Source: Alcaligenaceae bacterium
Lineage (GTDB): Bacteria > Pseudomonadota > Gammaproteobacteria > Burkholderiales > Burkholderiaceae_B
Direction of reading: 5' to 3'
Length of the DNA stretch: 64,000 bases
Assembly (NCBI GenBank): GCA_013416485.1
Contig: JACCEO010000007.1
Location: 1 to 64,000 of the forward strand
Shown one piece after another: positions 42,867 through 54,379 of the stretch. The translations under genes and the position numbers were made by a program. The notes beneath the pieces were generated by a model. The model saw only the letters and a program-made list of their open reading frames with translations. It ran no database searches and was not told the origin of the DNA. Position 1 is the stretch's first letter, and each line of letters starts with the position of its first letter.

Positions 42867-44162
42867 GTGAGTTCAGCTCAGAGCATAGTGGTGTTGGTCA
42901 TACTGGTGTTGGCGGCCGGTTTTTTGTCGTTAACAGAAATTGCTTTTGCAGCAGCACGAAAAATTAAACTCAAACTCATGGCAGAGGCCGGCGACAAAAG
43001 GGCGTTGCAGGTGATAGCCATACAAGAGCAATCGGCCAGTTTCTTCGCCGCCTCTCAAATTGGGCTTAATGCCGTTGCTATTCTTGGGGGCATACTTGGT
43101 GAAGCTGTCTTTCGACCTTATTTTTTGAGTTTTCTTAGCTATGTCTATACAGGGTCTTGGGCCGAGCAAATTAGTTTCATGTTGTCGTTTGTCTTTGTCA
43201 CCCTTATCTTTGTGTTGTTTTCTGACCTGATGCCCAAACGCTTGGCCATGATGGCTCCCGAGCGGTTTGCTGTTGCAGTTATTCGACCTGTTAATGGGTT
43301 TATACGGATATGTAAGCCGTTTTCACATGTGTTGAATATGGTGGCGAATTTGCTGTTCCGTCTGTTTAATGTGAATACAGCACGCGAAGACAACATAACA
43401 TTTGATGATATTTCAGCGGTGGTTGAGGCCGGTGCACAGGCCGGGGTATTACAGCAGCAAGAACAACACTTTATTCAAAACGTATTTGAACTTGAATCCC
43501 GTTTGGTCTCGTCTTGCATGACCACCAGGGATAATGTGGTTTTTATCAATTTAAGCGAACCTGAAGAAAGCATACGTCAAAAGATAGCCTTGCATCCCTA
43601 TTCAAAATTTCCGGTCTGTGATGGTGCTATAGATCACGTCATAGGTTATGTAGATACTAGAGATATACTAGTTTTATGGCTAAGCAAGCAATCGTCATTT
43701 CAAATCAATGAAGCTAGCCTGCGCAAGGTGCTCATCATTCCTGATACCTTGAAACTGTCCGAGCTATTGGATAAGTTTCGGGCAACTAAGGAAACTTTTG
43801 CGGTCGTTATTAATGAATACGCCTTGGTGATGGGTGTCATTACCCTAAGTGACATTATGGTGACTGTCATGGGTAGTTGGGGTAGCCCCCTGGATGAAAG
43901 CCATCAAATTTTGGAGCGTGAGGACGGTTCTTGGTTAATCGACGGCAGCACTGCCATTGAAGAACTTAAGCGCGCCACGGGGATAGAACAACTCCCTGAC
44001 GAAGAAAACTACGAAACAGCGGCTGGCTTCATGATGTTTATGTTACGCAAGGTGCCCAAGCCAACCGACAGCGTGGAATATGCTGGGGTGAAATTTGAAG
44101 TGGTCGATGTGGATCATTATCGTATTGACCAGTTGCTGGTAAAGCGTATTTCGGTGATGTAA
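42867..44162 (+). CDS. CNNM/CorC-type membrane protein (DUF21, CBS pair, transporter-associated domain)
   Basis: This 431-residue protein starts at GTG after AAGGA. The DUF21 membrane domain (1-190) starts LVILVLAAGFLSLTEIAFAAARK and has SQIGLNAVAILGGILGEA and LFSDLMPKRLAMMAPE. A CBS pair (about 210-335) follows, with MTTRDNVVFINL and FAVVINEYALVMGVITLSDIM, then a CorC/HlyC-type C-terminal domain (WLIDGSTAIEEL ... AGFMMFMLRKVP). The family takes part in Mg2+/Co2+ export or envelope ion homeostasis, and the hemolysin label is historical. Confidence 0.9.
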   Translation: MSSAQSIVVLVILVLAAGFLSLTEIAFAAARKIKLKLMAEAGDKRALQVIAIQEQSASFFAASQIGLNAVAILGGILGEAVFRPYFLSFLSYVYTGSWAEQISFMLSFVFVTLIFVLFSDLMPKRLAMMAPERFAVAVIRPVNGFIRICKPFSHVLNMVANLLFRLFNVNTAREDNITFDDISAVVEAGAQAGVLQQQEQHFIQNVFELESRLVSSCMTTRDNVVFINLSEPEESIRQKIALHPYSKFPVCDGAIDHVIGYVDTRDILVLWLSKQSSFQINEASLRKVLIIPDTLKLSELLDKFRATKETFAVVINEYALVMGVITLSDIMVTVMGSWGSPLDESHQILEREDGSWLIDGSTAIEELKRATGIEQLPDEENYETAAGFMMFMLRKVPKPTDSVEYAGVKFEVVDVDHYRIDQLLVKRISVM

Positions 44163-44179
44163 TGGTCATGCAGGTGGGG

Positions 44180-45706
44180 CTAGGTAGAGGCCGGTGCGCT
44201 CCCGCTTAAGGACTCGTTTTTTAGCAATAGCGTCAAAATAATTGCCAGACTGGCGATGGCAGCAGCCAAAAAATACACGTTTTGAAATGATAGTAGGGCT
44301 ATCTGCTGCAGTGTGGACGTGTCTGGGCTTGGGCTATTGCCAGCAGAACTATTGATCAGGGTATTGATAATATCGGCCCCGGTTAGCTTATAGGTCATAG
44401 TGTCAGCCCCTGTACGTAACCAGGTCAATAACAGTGCCATTAACAAGGCAATGCCTATAGCAGACCCCAAGGATCTGAAGAATGCCGAAACACCGGTTGC
44501 TATGCCGACATGGCGCTGAGGAACAGCATTTTGTACCGCTACAGTGGATGTCGGCAGTTGCAGTCCTATTCCACAACCCACTAGGCTTAAAAACATCACC
44601 ATAAACCACGTTGTCGTGGGATCAGTTAGGGCAATGCCGACTATTGCCAAAGGCGTGATTAGCGCGCCGCTTAACTGAATATGCTTGAAGGTACCCCAGT
44701 GTGACATTAGCCTGCCCCCAATGTAAGCCCCTAAGGGGACGGATAGGGATAAGGGAATTAAACGCCAGGCCGCACCGTCGGGACCCACAGACGTCAGCAT
44801 CTGCAGTTCTAAGGGGATCAGTACGGTCAAGGCAACTAATTCTACAAAGGCAATAAATAGAATTAAACAAGAAATACTGACCGTTCTGATGCGAAAGAGG
44901 CTTAGTGGAATAATAGGTTCAGCTACGCGTTGTGCATTCCATATGAATACTGACAAACAGATCACTGTAAGGGCCAGCATCCATTGATTAAAACCGTCCA
45001 GCCAGGGAGCACCTTGGCCTGAACGGGTGATGGCCAGCAACATTGCAGTTAGCCCAGCGGTTAGCAGTCCGGCACCCAGATAGTCGACTGAACGTTTTAC
45101 CTGTGGCACGTGCAGTTTGATCATGGCTTTACGCGAGATTAACAAAGCGGCTATTCCTAGCGGCAGATTGATCCAGAATATCCAACGCCAGGAAAGATAA
45201 GTGGTTAATACACCGCCCAGTACGGGACCAGAGACACTGGCGACGGCAAAGGCACCACTGATATAGGCTTGGTAACGGCCTCGGTCACGTGGGCTGACGA
45301 TATCGGCTACGGTCGCTTGAGCAACTGAAATCAGGCCGCCGCCGCCCAGGCCTTGCAATATACGTGCGCCTACCAGCACCGGCATACTTGGTGCCATCGC
45401 GCACGCTACAGAGGCGATTAAAAACAAAATAATGGCGCTGGATAATATGATTCGTCTGCCATAGATATCGCCTAGCTTGCCATAAATGGGTGTGGCCACG
45501 GCCATAGCGATTAGGTAGCCTGACACAACCCACGCCAATAAACTGACCCCTTGCAAGTCAGTCGCCATTTTTGGCAAAGATACTGAAATAATAGTTTGGT
45601 CTAACGCCCCCAGTAAAATTGCCAGCATTAGGCCAGTAAAAATAGAGCGAATATCCGCTTGGCTTAATGGTTGGGGTAATTGTGCAGAAGAGGGGGCAGA
45701 CGACAT
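44180..45706 (-). CDS. MFS drug efflux transporter, DHA2 (14-helix EmrB/QacA) family
   Basis: This is a 508-residue proton-driven exporter. Helix 1 has LLGALDQTIISVSLPKMATDL, the DHA2 motif D1. WVVSGYLIAMAVATPIYGKLGDIYGRR is motif A, RILQGLGGGGLISV is motif B, and SGPVLGGVLTTYLSWRWIFWINLPLG is motif C. About 14 helices are present. No TetR or MarR regulator or membrane-fusion partner is adjacent. The substrate is unknown. Confidence 0.92.
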   Translation of the reverse strand: MSSAPSSAQLPQPLSQADIRSIFTGLMLAILLGALDQTIISVSLPKMATDLQGVSLLAWVVSGYLIAMAVATPIYGKLGDIYGRRIILSSAIILFLIASVACAMAPSMPVLVGARILQGLGGGGLISVAQATVADIVSPRDRGRYQAYISGAFAVASVSGPVLGGVLTTYLSWRWIFWINLPLGIAALLISRKAMIKLHVPQVKRSVDYLGAGLLTAGLTAMLLAITRSGQGAPWLDGFNQWMLALTVICLSVFIWNAQRVAEPIIPLSLFRIRTVSISCLILFIAFVELVALTVLIPLELQMLTSVGPDGAAWRLIPLSLSVPLGAYIGGRLMSHWGTFKHIQLSGALITPLAIVGIALTDPTTTWFMVMFLSLVGCGIGLQLPTSTVAVQNAVPQRHVGIATGVSAFFRSLGSAIGIALLMALLLTWLRTGADTMTYKLTGADIINTLINSSAGNSPSPDTSTLQQIALLSFQNVYFLAAAIASLAIILTLLLKNESLSGSAPAST

Positions 45707-45819
45707 GGATGCTTAATGTAAGGAATAGCGTATAAGAACTGGTCAGTATACGCGGCATCATTTCTATACTGTTACATTGACAGATACAATGACGTAACTT
45801 ACTTTATTTGGAGACACTC

Positions 45820-46470
45820 ATGAAGTTTCGCATGTTGTTTAGTGCATCGGCCTTGTTGACGGCTTTGATTACGCCTATAGCTGCCCAGGCTTTAGAAGTG
45901 AATATTACTGCGGATATGCCTCAGGTTGAAGTGACCCACAATGGTCAAAAGACTGTCATTATGCGCAATCAAGATCAAGGCAATACGATTAATCCGGAGT
46001 TCGCCAAGACATCGCGCCACTGCCCACCATACTGTGTACTACCCAGTGTGATTGCGCCTGGTGTTCAAACCATCGCTGAGCTAGAAGTTCTGGATTACTT
46101 AAAAAAAATCAATGATGGTGACACCAGCATAGTTGTGATTGACTCACGTACGCCAGACTGGGTGGCCAAAGGCACCATTCCGGGTTCTATCAACATTCCC
46201 TGGGACCAGCTAAATATTGGTCACTCCAATCCCTTCGATGTAGAAGACCTGCTTAAAAATCAGTTAGGTGTTGAAAACTCTGAAGGCTTTTTCATGTTCG
46301 ACAAAGCTAAAACTGTCGTGATGTTTTGTAATGGCGCCTGGTGCGGTCAGTCACCGACCAATATCAAGGGGTTGTTAAAAATTGGCTATCCAGCTGACAA
46401 AATCAAATGGTATCGTGGCGGTATGCAAGACTGGGAAATGTTTGGTTTCAGCACCATTAAATCAGATTAA
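45820..46470 (+). CDS. Periplasmic rhodanese-like domain protein
   Basis: This is a 216-residue protein from the ATG at 45820, with GGAG upstream. A TTG four codons earlier is less likely. The signal peptide is MKFRMLFSASALLTALITPIAAQA. The rhodanese fold has VVIDSRTPDWVAKGTIPGSINIPW and the active loop MFCNGAWCGQSPTN, where the first cysteine takes the persulfide. Two more cysteines (RHCPPYCV) lie before the domain and could form a disulfide. Sulfur transfer in the periplasm is likely, but the acceptor is unknown. Confidence 0.86.
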   Translation: MKFRMLFSASALLTALITPIAAQALEVNITADMPQVEVTHNGQKTVIMRNQDQGNTINPEFAKTSRHCPPYCVLPSVIAPGVQTIAELEVLDYLKKINDGDTSIVVIDSRTPDWVAKGTIPGSINIPWDQLNIGHSNPFDVEDLLKNQLGVENSEGFFMFDKAKTVVMFCNGAWCGQSPTNIKGLLKIGYPADKIKWYRGGMQDWEMFGFSTIKSD

Positions 46471-46496
46471 TAATGCATTTTTGTTACGCTAATTCG

Positions 46497-46523
46497 GTGT
46501 GGCCTAGGAGTTCTAGGCCACAC
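46497..46523. terminator. Hairpin between the rhodanese gene and fsr
   Basis: GTGTGGCCTAG and CTAGGCCACAC pair perfectly (11 bp) around loop GAGTT in a convergent gap of 73 bp. Confidence 0.65.
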
Positions 46524-46543
46524 GATCTGTAGTGGGTTGATGA

Positions 46544-47773
46544 TTAAGAATGTTTGCGTGCGGTAGGCAGTAGAAATGCAGTAATGCCCAGCAAGGGTAG
46601 GAAAGCACAGACTTGGTAGACAAGCTCTATGCTGGTGATATCAGCAAGCTTACCTAAGGCAGCGGCTCCTATGCCAGCCATACCAAATGCCAGTCCAAAA
46701 AACAGTCCTGAAATGGTGCCGGTTTTCCCTGGTATTAGTTCTTGGGCATACACCAGTATGGCCGAAAACGCTGACGCAATGATGATACCTATGATGAAAA
46801 CTAATAGAATGGTCCAAGTCAGGTTAGCGTAGGGCAACAGTAGAGCGAACGGTGCTGTGCCTAGTATGGATCCCCAGATGACGCGTTTGCGTCCTATGCG
46901 ATCACCAATTGGGCCGCCAGCCAAAGTGCCTAAAGCCACACCAAATAAGAACACAAACAAGCTGTATTGTGCATTTTGAATAGAGATGCCGAAGCGATAT
47001 ATTAAGTAAAACGTCAGGTAGCTGGTCAAGCTGGCTAGATAAAAGTATTTGGAAAATACCAGAACCAATAAAACACCAAGTGCCTTGTGAACTTGTTTTT
47101 GAGTCAAGCCGGTATCGACTTTTGCCAAGGTAGTACGCCCGCGGCTGGTGGTCAGGTTATATCCATACCAACGACCGACCCGGTACAGTATAAGGATAGC
47201 TAATAATGCTGCCAATGAAAACCATGCCACGCTGGCCTGGCCCATAGGTACTATGATTAACGCAGCTAATAACGGCCCCAACGACGAACCTAAATTTCCA
47301 CCTACTTGAAAAATGGACTGCGCCAGGCCGTGTTGGCCAGCAGATGCCAGACGCGCCACCCGTGAAGATTCTGGATGAAATACAGACGACCCCATGCCTA
47401 TTAGTAGTGCGGCCACAAGAATACTAGTGAAGTCCCAGGCTTGCGATAAAAGAATCAGACCAAAGAAAGTAAACCCCATGCCTATGGGCAGGGAATAGGG
47501 CTTAGGGTGTTTGTCGGTGTAGTGTCCTATTAACGGTTGTAGTAGCGACGCAGAGAACTGAAATGCCAGAGTGATAAAGCCAATTTGTGTAAAGCTTAAA
47601 TCAAAATTACCTTTCAAGACCGGGTATAGCGCGATAAGCACCGATTGCATCATGTCGTTAAGTAAGTGCGAAACGCTGATGGCTCCCAGCACAGGATAGG
47701 CAACGCCTGATGTTGGGTCTTTAGCAGGGGGGCTTTGCGCTGCTGCCGTTGCAGGAATACTGGCTTGATTCAT
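46544..47773 (-). CDS. fsr: MFS transporter, fosmidomycin resistance (Fsr) family
   Basis: This is a 409-residue 12-helix exporter. ISVSHLLNDMMQSVLIALYPVLK at the start and GQHGLAQSIFQVGGNLGSSLGPLLAA in the middle are hallmarks of the Fsr group. SSVFHPESSRVARLAS follows the first half. Fsr exports fosmidomycin in E. coli, but the natural substrate is not clear. It begins 7 bp after the methyltransferase gene and is probably co-transcribed. Confidence 0.88.
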   Translation of the reverse strand: MNQASIPATAAAQSPPAKDPTSGVAYPVLGAISVSHLLNDMMQSVLIALYPVLKGNFDLSFTQIGFITLAFQFSASLLQPLIGHYTDKHPKPYSLPIGMGFTFFGLILLSQAWDFTSILVAALLIGMGSSVFHPESSRVARLASAGQHGLAQSIFQVGGNLGSSLGPLLAALIIVPMGQASVAWFSLAALLAILILYRVGRWYGYNLTTSRGRTTLAKVDTGLTQKQVHKALGVLLVLVFSKYFYLASLTSYLTFYLIYRFGISIQNAQYSLFVFLFGVALGTLAGGPIGDRIGRKRVIWGSILGTAPFALLLPYANLTWTILLVFIIGIIIASAFSAILVYAQELIPGKTGTISGLFFGLAFGMAGIGAAALGKLADITSIELVYQVCAFLPLLGITAFLLPTARKHS

Positions 47774-47779
47774 GGTGGC

Positions 47780-48532
47780 TTAACTGTCTTCAAAAATGGT
47801 TTGTAATTCACCTTTGTCAAAAGTTAGCGTAAAGTGCTTTAGCGAGCTTGCTTTTTTGCCTTGTATGCTAAGTTCCAGAGTGTCTCCACATAAGGTGGCG
47901 TTTTTTAGGGTCACCTTTTGGTCTGCCAGCCATGCGCTACCTGTGACTTCCTGATATTTTTGCTGTAGCTCGATGCGATAACGCTGGTCGTCTACGCTGT
48001 CCCATTCCCAAATGCCAGCGACCTGGGCTGGAACCACCCATTTATAAATGTTCACACCGCCTAATTCCAGTTGCTTATCGGCTTTCCAGTCACCCATATC
48101 GAAAGCGTGTGAAATAATTCGGGATCCTGGGCGTAGCTCGTTTAACAGGCGAGGCCGCAACTGAATATTAATGGACTCAAGCAGATAGAGAGTCATTACA
48201 GTAGCGTCTTTAATATCGACTGTGAATAGGTCTTCTTCGATGAAATCGAGCAGGTATTCAACACGAAAATGTGCTGCATCTTCCATGGCATCTGAAATAC
48301 GCAGTGGGTCAATTTCGACGCCTATGCCGCGTGTGTTCCGGTCTCGTGCTGCGGTGATCAATATCCGGCCATCACCCGATCCCAGATCGTAAAGCAGATC
48401 GCTGGGACCAACCTCACCCAAATTCAGCATGGCTTCGATCACGGCTTCATCGGAAGGAACGAAAGGGACATCCAAGAGCATTTCTGGCTCTAGGGAAAAA
48501 CCGTGAAGATCGTCAACTAGGTCTCTAAACAA
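47780..48532 (-). CDS. SAM-dependent methyltransferase, substrate unknown
   Basis: This is a 250-residue protein. FVPSDEAVIEAMLNLGEVG precedes SAM motif I, YDLGSGDGRILITAARD, and then GVEIDPLRI. The post-I region has VMTLYLLESINIQLRPRLLNEL, as seen in DOT1-like and lysine-methyltransferase-type enzymes. The last 90 residues form a beta-rich domain that resembles no family I know. It lies between tmm-like and fsr genes in one direction. Confidence 0.75.
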   Translation of the reverse strand: MFRDLVDDLHGFSLEPEMLLDVPFVPSDEAVIEAMLNLGEVGPSDLLYDLGSGDGRILITAARDRNTRGIGVEIDPLRISDAMEDAAHFRVEYLLDFIEEDLFTVDIKDATVMTLYLLESINIQLRPRLLNELRPGSRIISHAFDMGDWKADKQLELGGVNIYKWVVPAQVAGIWEWDSVDDQRYRIELQQKYQEVTGSAWLADQKVTLKNATLCGDTLELSIQGKKASSLKHFTLTFDKGELQTIFEDS

Positions 48533-48720
48533 TGGTGCTACCTATTAAAAGTAGTTTAGGGGCCGTGTGACCGGAGGAAAGCCGGAAAACAACGGGTTTG
48601 CTACCTATAGTAGAACTGAATGCGTCACGAGTCCAACACCCAAGCATAGTTAACGTTAAGAAGCAGTTACTAATTTTCGTGGGTGCTGGGCACACTGTGT
48701 TTAGGCTTTGCGTTAGATGT

Positions 48721-50130
<1,410 letters not shown>

Positions 50131-50171
50131 CTAATTTAACGCTTGACGAATAGCGATGGATACAGGTTTCT

Positions 50172-51320
50172 TTAGCCCCTATAGGGTGTGGTCAGTAAGG
50201 CTGCTGGGCTGATATCAGCCAGGGTAGGGCAGCCAGTTAATGCCATGCAGACTTCCAGTTCGCTGCGCAGTATCTGCAGGACATGGGCAACGCCGGGGGC
50301 GCCAGCGGCAGCTAAGCCGTATACGTAGGGCCTGCCTATCAGTAGGGCATTAGCGCCCAAGGCTAGTGCCTTGAAAGCATCTGTACCGCGTCGTATGCCG
50401 CCATCCAATAGTATGGGGAGTTCCCCGTTCAAGGCCTTAGCAATGGCAGGTAGGGCGTCTATGGTAGCAGGCAAAGTATCCAGGGTACGTCCCCCGTGAT
50501 TAGACACAATAATGCCTGCTGCACCAGCGTCACGGGCTTTTAGGGCATCTTCTGCTGTTAGCAGGCCTTTAACCAGCACGGGTACACGGCTTAGGGATAT
50601 CAGCCACTCAAGGTCTTTCCAGGTTGGAGCTGCATGCAATAGTCCGCTGCCAAATAAGGGGCTAGTACCCGCCTGGGTTGGTTTTTTAGTGCTGGGTTGC
50701 ATACCTGTCAGGTTCACTGCACAAACAGAGTCTGGCAATACAAAACCTGCTCGTTGCTCCTGATTGCGCACCCCATTGACCGGGGCGTCTACTGTTACGA
50801 CTAAGGCGCTATAGCCATAGTCTTCAGCGCGACGCATTAATTGCAGAGTGAATTCGCGGTCTGCTTGTATATATAACTGAAACCATAGTGGTGCGTGACG
50901 AGATTGGGCCAGTGTTTCCAGACTGACACTGGCTTGTGTGCTGACCACCAAGGGGGCGCCTACCGCAGCAGCACCTAAGGCAGTCGCTAGTTCGCCATCG
51001 GGATGTGCCAGTTTTTGGTAAGCCACGGGAGCCAGCAAGAAAGGGTGTGCCAAGGTATGGCCTAATAATTCCAGCTGAGTATGGGCTCCATCCAGATCAG
51101 CGAGTACCCGACTGCGTAGCTGTAGGCGGTGGTAGGCTTTGCTATTGTTCTGTAAGGTGTGTTCATCAGCGCTACCACCGTTGAAATAAGCCCACGCTTG
51201 AGGGCTAAGGCGATCACGGGCGTAGGCCTCGTAGTCGCTAACTGATGCAATGGTGTTGGGTATCTGTTGCAAGGGGGGTAAAGGAGGGTTCCCTTTCGGG
51301 GGCGATGCAGTGTGGTTCAT
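50172..51320 (-). CDS. FMN-dependent alpha-hydroxyacid oxidase/dehydrogenase
   Basis: This is a 382-residue TIM-barrel flavoenzyme of the lactate/glycolate oxidase family. ISDYEAYARDRL-like residues near 30 are followed by AWAYFNGGSADEHTL, VDAPVNGVRNQEQR and the catalytic block IIVSNHGGRTLDTLPATIDALP with the active-site His. The FMN phosphate site is GGIRRGTDAFKALALGANALLIGRPYVYG. No membrane-binding insert typical of LldD is evident, so it is probably a soluble oxidase acting on lactate or a related 2-hydroxyacid. It follows a PiuC-type gene by 1 bp. Confidence 0.87.
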   Translation of the reverse strand: MNHTASPPKGNPPLPPLQQIPNTIASVSDYEAYARDRLSPQAWAYFNGGSADEHTLQNNSKAYHRLQLRSRVLADLDGAHTQLELLGHTLAHPFLLAPVAYQKLAHPDGELATALGAAAVGAPLVVSTQASVSLETLAQSRHAPLWFQLYIQADREFTLQLMRRAEDYGYSALVVTVDAPVNGVRNQEQRAGFVLPDSVCAVNLTGMQPSTKKPTQAGTSPLFGSGLLHAAPTWKDLEWLISLSRVPVLVKGLLTAEDALKARDAGAAGIIVSNHGGRTLDTLPATIDALPAIAKALNGELPILLDGGIRRGTDAFKALALGANALLIGRPYVYGLAAAGAPGVAHVLQILRSELEVCMALTGCPTLADISPAALLTTPYRG

Positions 51321-51321
51321 C

Positions 51322-52002
51322 TTAGGTATCTGACCATTCGCGTAGCAGATTATGGTAGATACCGCTTAACCGGGGCAGGGCAGGGTTTTTTGTATCGGTA
51401 CTGGCCAAACTTTGTATTGTGTTGTCGAGTTCCCACAGCATGGCACGCTGGTGATCCAGGCGCACCAGGCTTTGAGTCCAAAAAAATGATGCCAGTCGCC
51501 TGCCTCGGCTGACGGGTGTGACGCGATGCAAGCTAGTCCCCGGATATATCACGGCGTGCCCAGCAGGTAGCTTGATACTATGGCGACCATAGGTGTCTTC
51601 AATAATCAATTCGCCGCCATCATAGTCCTGCGGATCGCTGAAGAAAACAGTAGTAGAGATATCGCTGCGTATTCTTTCAGAACTTCCTGGAATACCAAAA
51701 ATAGCGTTATCGATATGATTGCCATACTCGCCACCGCCTTCGTAGCGATTAAAGCGCGGTGGCAATATCCGTAAAGGTAGGGCGGCCGAAATAAATAAGG
51801 GGCTTTGGCTTAGGGCTTGTAGAATTAAATTCCCGATTTTGGCTGCCAGTGGATGATCCAATGGCAGTTGTCTGTTGTTTTTGGCATGTGCAGCAATGTG
51901 CCCGGCAGTGGCTATGCCATCAGTCCAGTCGGCTTGCTCTAGTGCCTTTCGGCACTGGAGCACCTGATCTGCCGGTAACAGGTCGGGAATAGTAATTAGC
52001 AT
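51322..52002 (-). CDS. PiuC-type Fe(II)/2-oxoglutarate dioxygenase (PKHD-type hydroxylase, YbiX)
   Basis: This 226-residue cytoplasmic dioxygenase has the Fe ligands H-x-D in YGNHIDNAIFG and the distal His in GTSLHRVTPVSRGRR, whose Arg binds 2-oxoglutarate. Starting MLITIPDLLPADQVLQCRKAL and with DGIATAGHIAAHAKNNRQL, it is a clear YbiX/PiuC member. PiuC genes lie beside TonB-dependent siderophore receptors in many bacteria, and this one follows the receptor by 14 bp. Its precise substrate is unknown. Confidence 0.92.
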   Translation of the reverse strand: MLITIPDLLPADQVLQCRKALEQADWTDGIATAGHIAAHAKNNRQLPLDHPLAAKIGNLILQALSQSPLFISAALPLRILPPRFNRYEGGGEYGNHIDNAIFGIPGSSERIRSDISTTVFFSDPQDYDGGELIIEDTYGRHSIKLPAGHAVIYPGTSLHRVTPVSRGRRLASFFWTQSLVRLDHQRAMLWELDNTIQSLASTDTKNPALPRLSGIYHNLLREWSDT

Positions 52003-52016
52003 ACTGGTATTTTAGG

Positions 52017-54332
52017 CTAGAACCGCATATCAGCGTTCAGTATCACGGTGCGACCTGCACCTGGTACACCGAACAACTGGAAGCCATCTGAACTGGATGA
52101 CGCTTGTTGCAGATAAAACTTGTCAAAAATATTGTTGACATTCAAACGCAGACTGAGATTTTTGTTCAGGTTGTAGCCCACTGAGGCGTTGGCAACCCAA
52201 TAGCTATCTGCGTACTTGTCGGTAGTATGGCCTTTGTAAGGTCCTCTGGTAACGGTGTTACCCGATGCGTGGCGACGTTTGCCTACGTATTGCGCACCTA
52301 CACTGGCATCCCACTGTGAGTTGAATGTGTAGGTAGTCCAGAAGTTGAAAGTGCTTTTTGGTACGTTTTTTAGCTTGCCGCCTTCTTGCAAGGGGTTCTC
52401 TGCATCTTCTAGAATACGACCACCATCCATTAGGCTTAAACCACCGTAGGCTGACCATTGTGGGGTAATGTTACCTGCTACGCCTAACTCGAAACCACGT
52501 ACTCTGTCTTTACGCGCAGTTTGTATGTTTTCATTTGGGTTGTCGGGATTGATGTCCGTGGGGTTGCTGCGTTCTACTTGAAATAATGCTGCTGTTACTG
52601 ACAAGCGTTCGTCGAGCAGATCCCACTTAGTACCCAGTTCCCAGCTTTTAGCGGTGCCAGGTGAATAGTGTTGAATATAGGTGCTGGAGCCATCGCCACT
52701 GCGCGAGGCGGCATCAGATGCGGATGGCTGTGTGGCTTGGCTATATGACAGGTAAATACTGCCGTACTCAACGGGTTTGTAGACTAGTCCCAGGCGACCA
52801 CTCCAAACGCCTTCCTTTTGTTGTGCGGGTAGGGTGTAACCGCTCTGGTCGTACCATTTGACTTTAAAACGGTCGTAACGTAAGCCAGCAGCAATCTCCC
52901 AGTTAGGGTTCAGCGTAATCTGGTCATATACATACATACCAACGTTAGATACTTTTGCACCGCTTTCGTCTGTGTAATTAGCAGGCTTCCATGCGCCGGT
53001 GTAATGGGTGTCGGGATTGCGAACATCAATCACCCAGCGTTTGTTAGGTGCGGGAATCAGACGGTTGTGCGGGTCTTTTCTATAGGTTTCTTCATATAAC
53101 TCTAGACCGGTTGATAACTGATGCCTTACCGTTCCAGTACTAAAGTCGAAATTTAGATCCGTTTGGTTGGCGATTACCGTTCCCTTATAGGAGTTGTGGT
53201 TTGGGCTTAAACGCGGAACGGCTAAGTATCCGGTCGGATAGGTTTCATTGCCTGCGTTATCGTAACCCCAATAGTCACTGCTTCCGACGGTGATGTTCTG
53301 ATCGCCCAGACCAGTCGCTCCATTTGCATTTAGCAGCCTTCCACCTGTGTTTAGTAAAGTAAATCGTTTGGTTTCAGCCCAGCGAGTCTGGTTGCGTATA
53401 GAAGTTTTGTCATTGAAGTCGTGTTCTATTAGTAGGGTGGCGCTATTGTTTTCGGTTTCTTCGATATCGGCATTGCTAAAACCACCCCAGTAGTCGCGCT
53501 CTATGCCTTGCATGCGTCCACCATTACGGCTCATGGGTACACCAAAGTCAGGGGTGTTTTTGTCTTTCTGATGGAAGTAAGATGCGACTATACGGGTTGA
53601 GGTACCCAAGCCCCAAGCCAGTGATGGCGCTACACCCCAGCGTTCGAAGTCTGTGTGTTTGCGACCCGCGACCTCGTTCTCGTGGTACATCGCGTTCAAG
53701 CGAAAAGCGAAGGACTCGCCTAAGGGTTGATTTAGGTCGGCTGTGACGCGACGGTGCCTGTCTGTGCCTAAGGCAGTGCTGAAATCGTAAAACTGATCAA
53801 GCTTAGGGCTTTTACTGACCAAGTTGACTGAACCGCCAATAGCGGCAACCCCTGATTCCACCGAACCGGTGCCTTTGTAGACTTCGGCCTGCTCCAGGTT
53901 GAAAATATCGGTACGTGTGGACAGGGCACTTTCGCGTACGCCGTCGGTCGTGATGCTTTGTTCGGCCGAAAAGCCGCGTATGGTGAACATATCCCCCCAA
54001 CCAGCACCACCTTCACCTGAAGAAAAGGTGATGCCAGGTACATTGCCCAAAACATCTTGCAAGCTTTGGGCACCTTGCTGTTTTAGTACTTCGGCAGGGA
54101 CGATGGTGATGGATTGTGGCGTATCGAGTAATGGCGCCTGAAATTTCGTCGATTGCACAGCTTCGGGTTGAAAGCCCGGTCCCGATCCCTGTACTTTTAC
54201 CGGACTTAATTCTGATATCGACTCTTGCTGAGCATTGACCAATGCAGGGGCGGCCAACGCGCTACAAATCGCGATATACAGAAAACTCAGTGTAAGTGCG
54301 CGTTCTTTGTGGACGCGTTTAGGGTGTGACAT
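52017..54332 (-). CDS. TonB-dependent siderophore receptor
   Basis: This is a 771-residue outer-membrane receptor from the ATG at 54332 (MSHPKRVHKER). A signal peptide ends near residue 35. The plug domain has LLDTPQSITIVPAEVLKQQG and VLGNVPGITFSSGEGGAGWGDMFTIRGF. The beta-barrel ends NLSLRLNVNNIFDKFYLQ and a terminal Phe (LNADMRF), the usual outer-membrane sorting signal. Fiu/PiuA-like ferri-siderophore (catecholate) uptake is suggested by the PiuC neighbour. A strong Fur box precedes it. TonB/ExbB/ExbD at 6-8 kb can supply energy. Confidence 0.92.
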   Translation of the reverse strand: MSHPKRVHKERALTLSFLYIAICSALAAPALVNAQQESISELSPVKVQGSGPGFQPEAVQSTKFQAPLLDTPQSITIVPAEVLKQQGAQSLQDVLGNVPGITFSSGEGGAGWGDMFTIRGFSAEQSITTDGVRESALSTRTDIFNLEQAEVYKGTGSVESGVAAIGGSVNLVSKSPKLDQFYDFSTALGTDRHRRVTADLNQPLGESFAFRLNAMYHENEVAGRKHTDFERWGVAPSLAWGLGTSTRIVASYFHQKDKNTPDFGVPMSRNGGRMQGIERDYWGGFSNADIEETENNSATLLIEHDFNDKTSIRNQTRWAETKRFTLLNTGGRLLNANGATGLGDQNITVGSSDYWGYDNAGNETYPTGYLAVPRLSPNHNSYKGTVIANQTDLNFDFSTGTVRHQLSTGLELYEETYRKDPHNRLIPAPNKRWVIDVRNPDTHYTGAWKPANYTDESGAKVSNVGMYVYDQITLNPNWEIAAGLRYDRFKVKWYDQSGYTLPAQQKEGVWSGRLGLVYKPVEYGSIYLSYSQATQPSASDAASRSGDGSSTYIQHYSPGTAKSWELGTKWDLLDERLSVTAALFQVERSNPTDINPDNPNENIQTARKDRVRGFELGVAGNITPQWSAYGGLSLMDGGRILEDAENPLQEGGKLKNVPKSTFNFWTTYTFNSQWDASVGAQYVGKRRHASGNTVTRGPYKGHTTDKYADSYWVANASVGYNLNKNLSLRLNVNNIFDKFYLQQASSSSDGFQLFGVPGAGRTVILNADMRF

Positions 54333-54379
54333 TAGGCTACTCCAGAAGTTAAGATTTGGTTTTACTATTAAGATTGGCA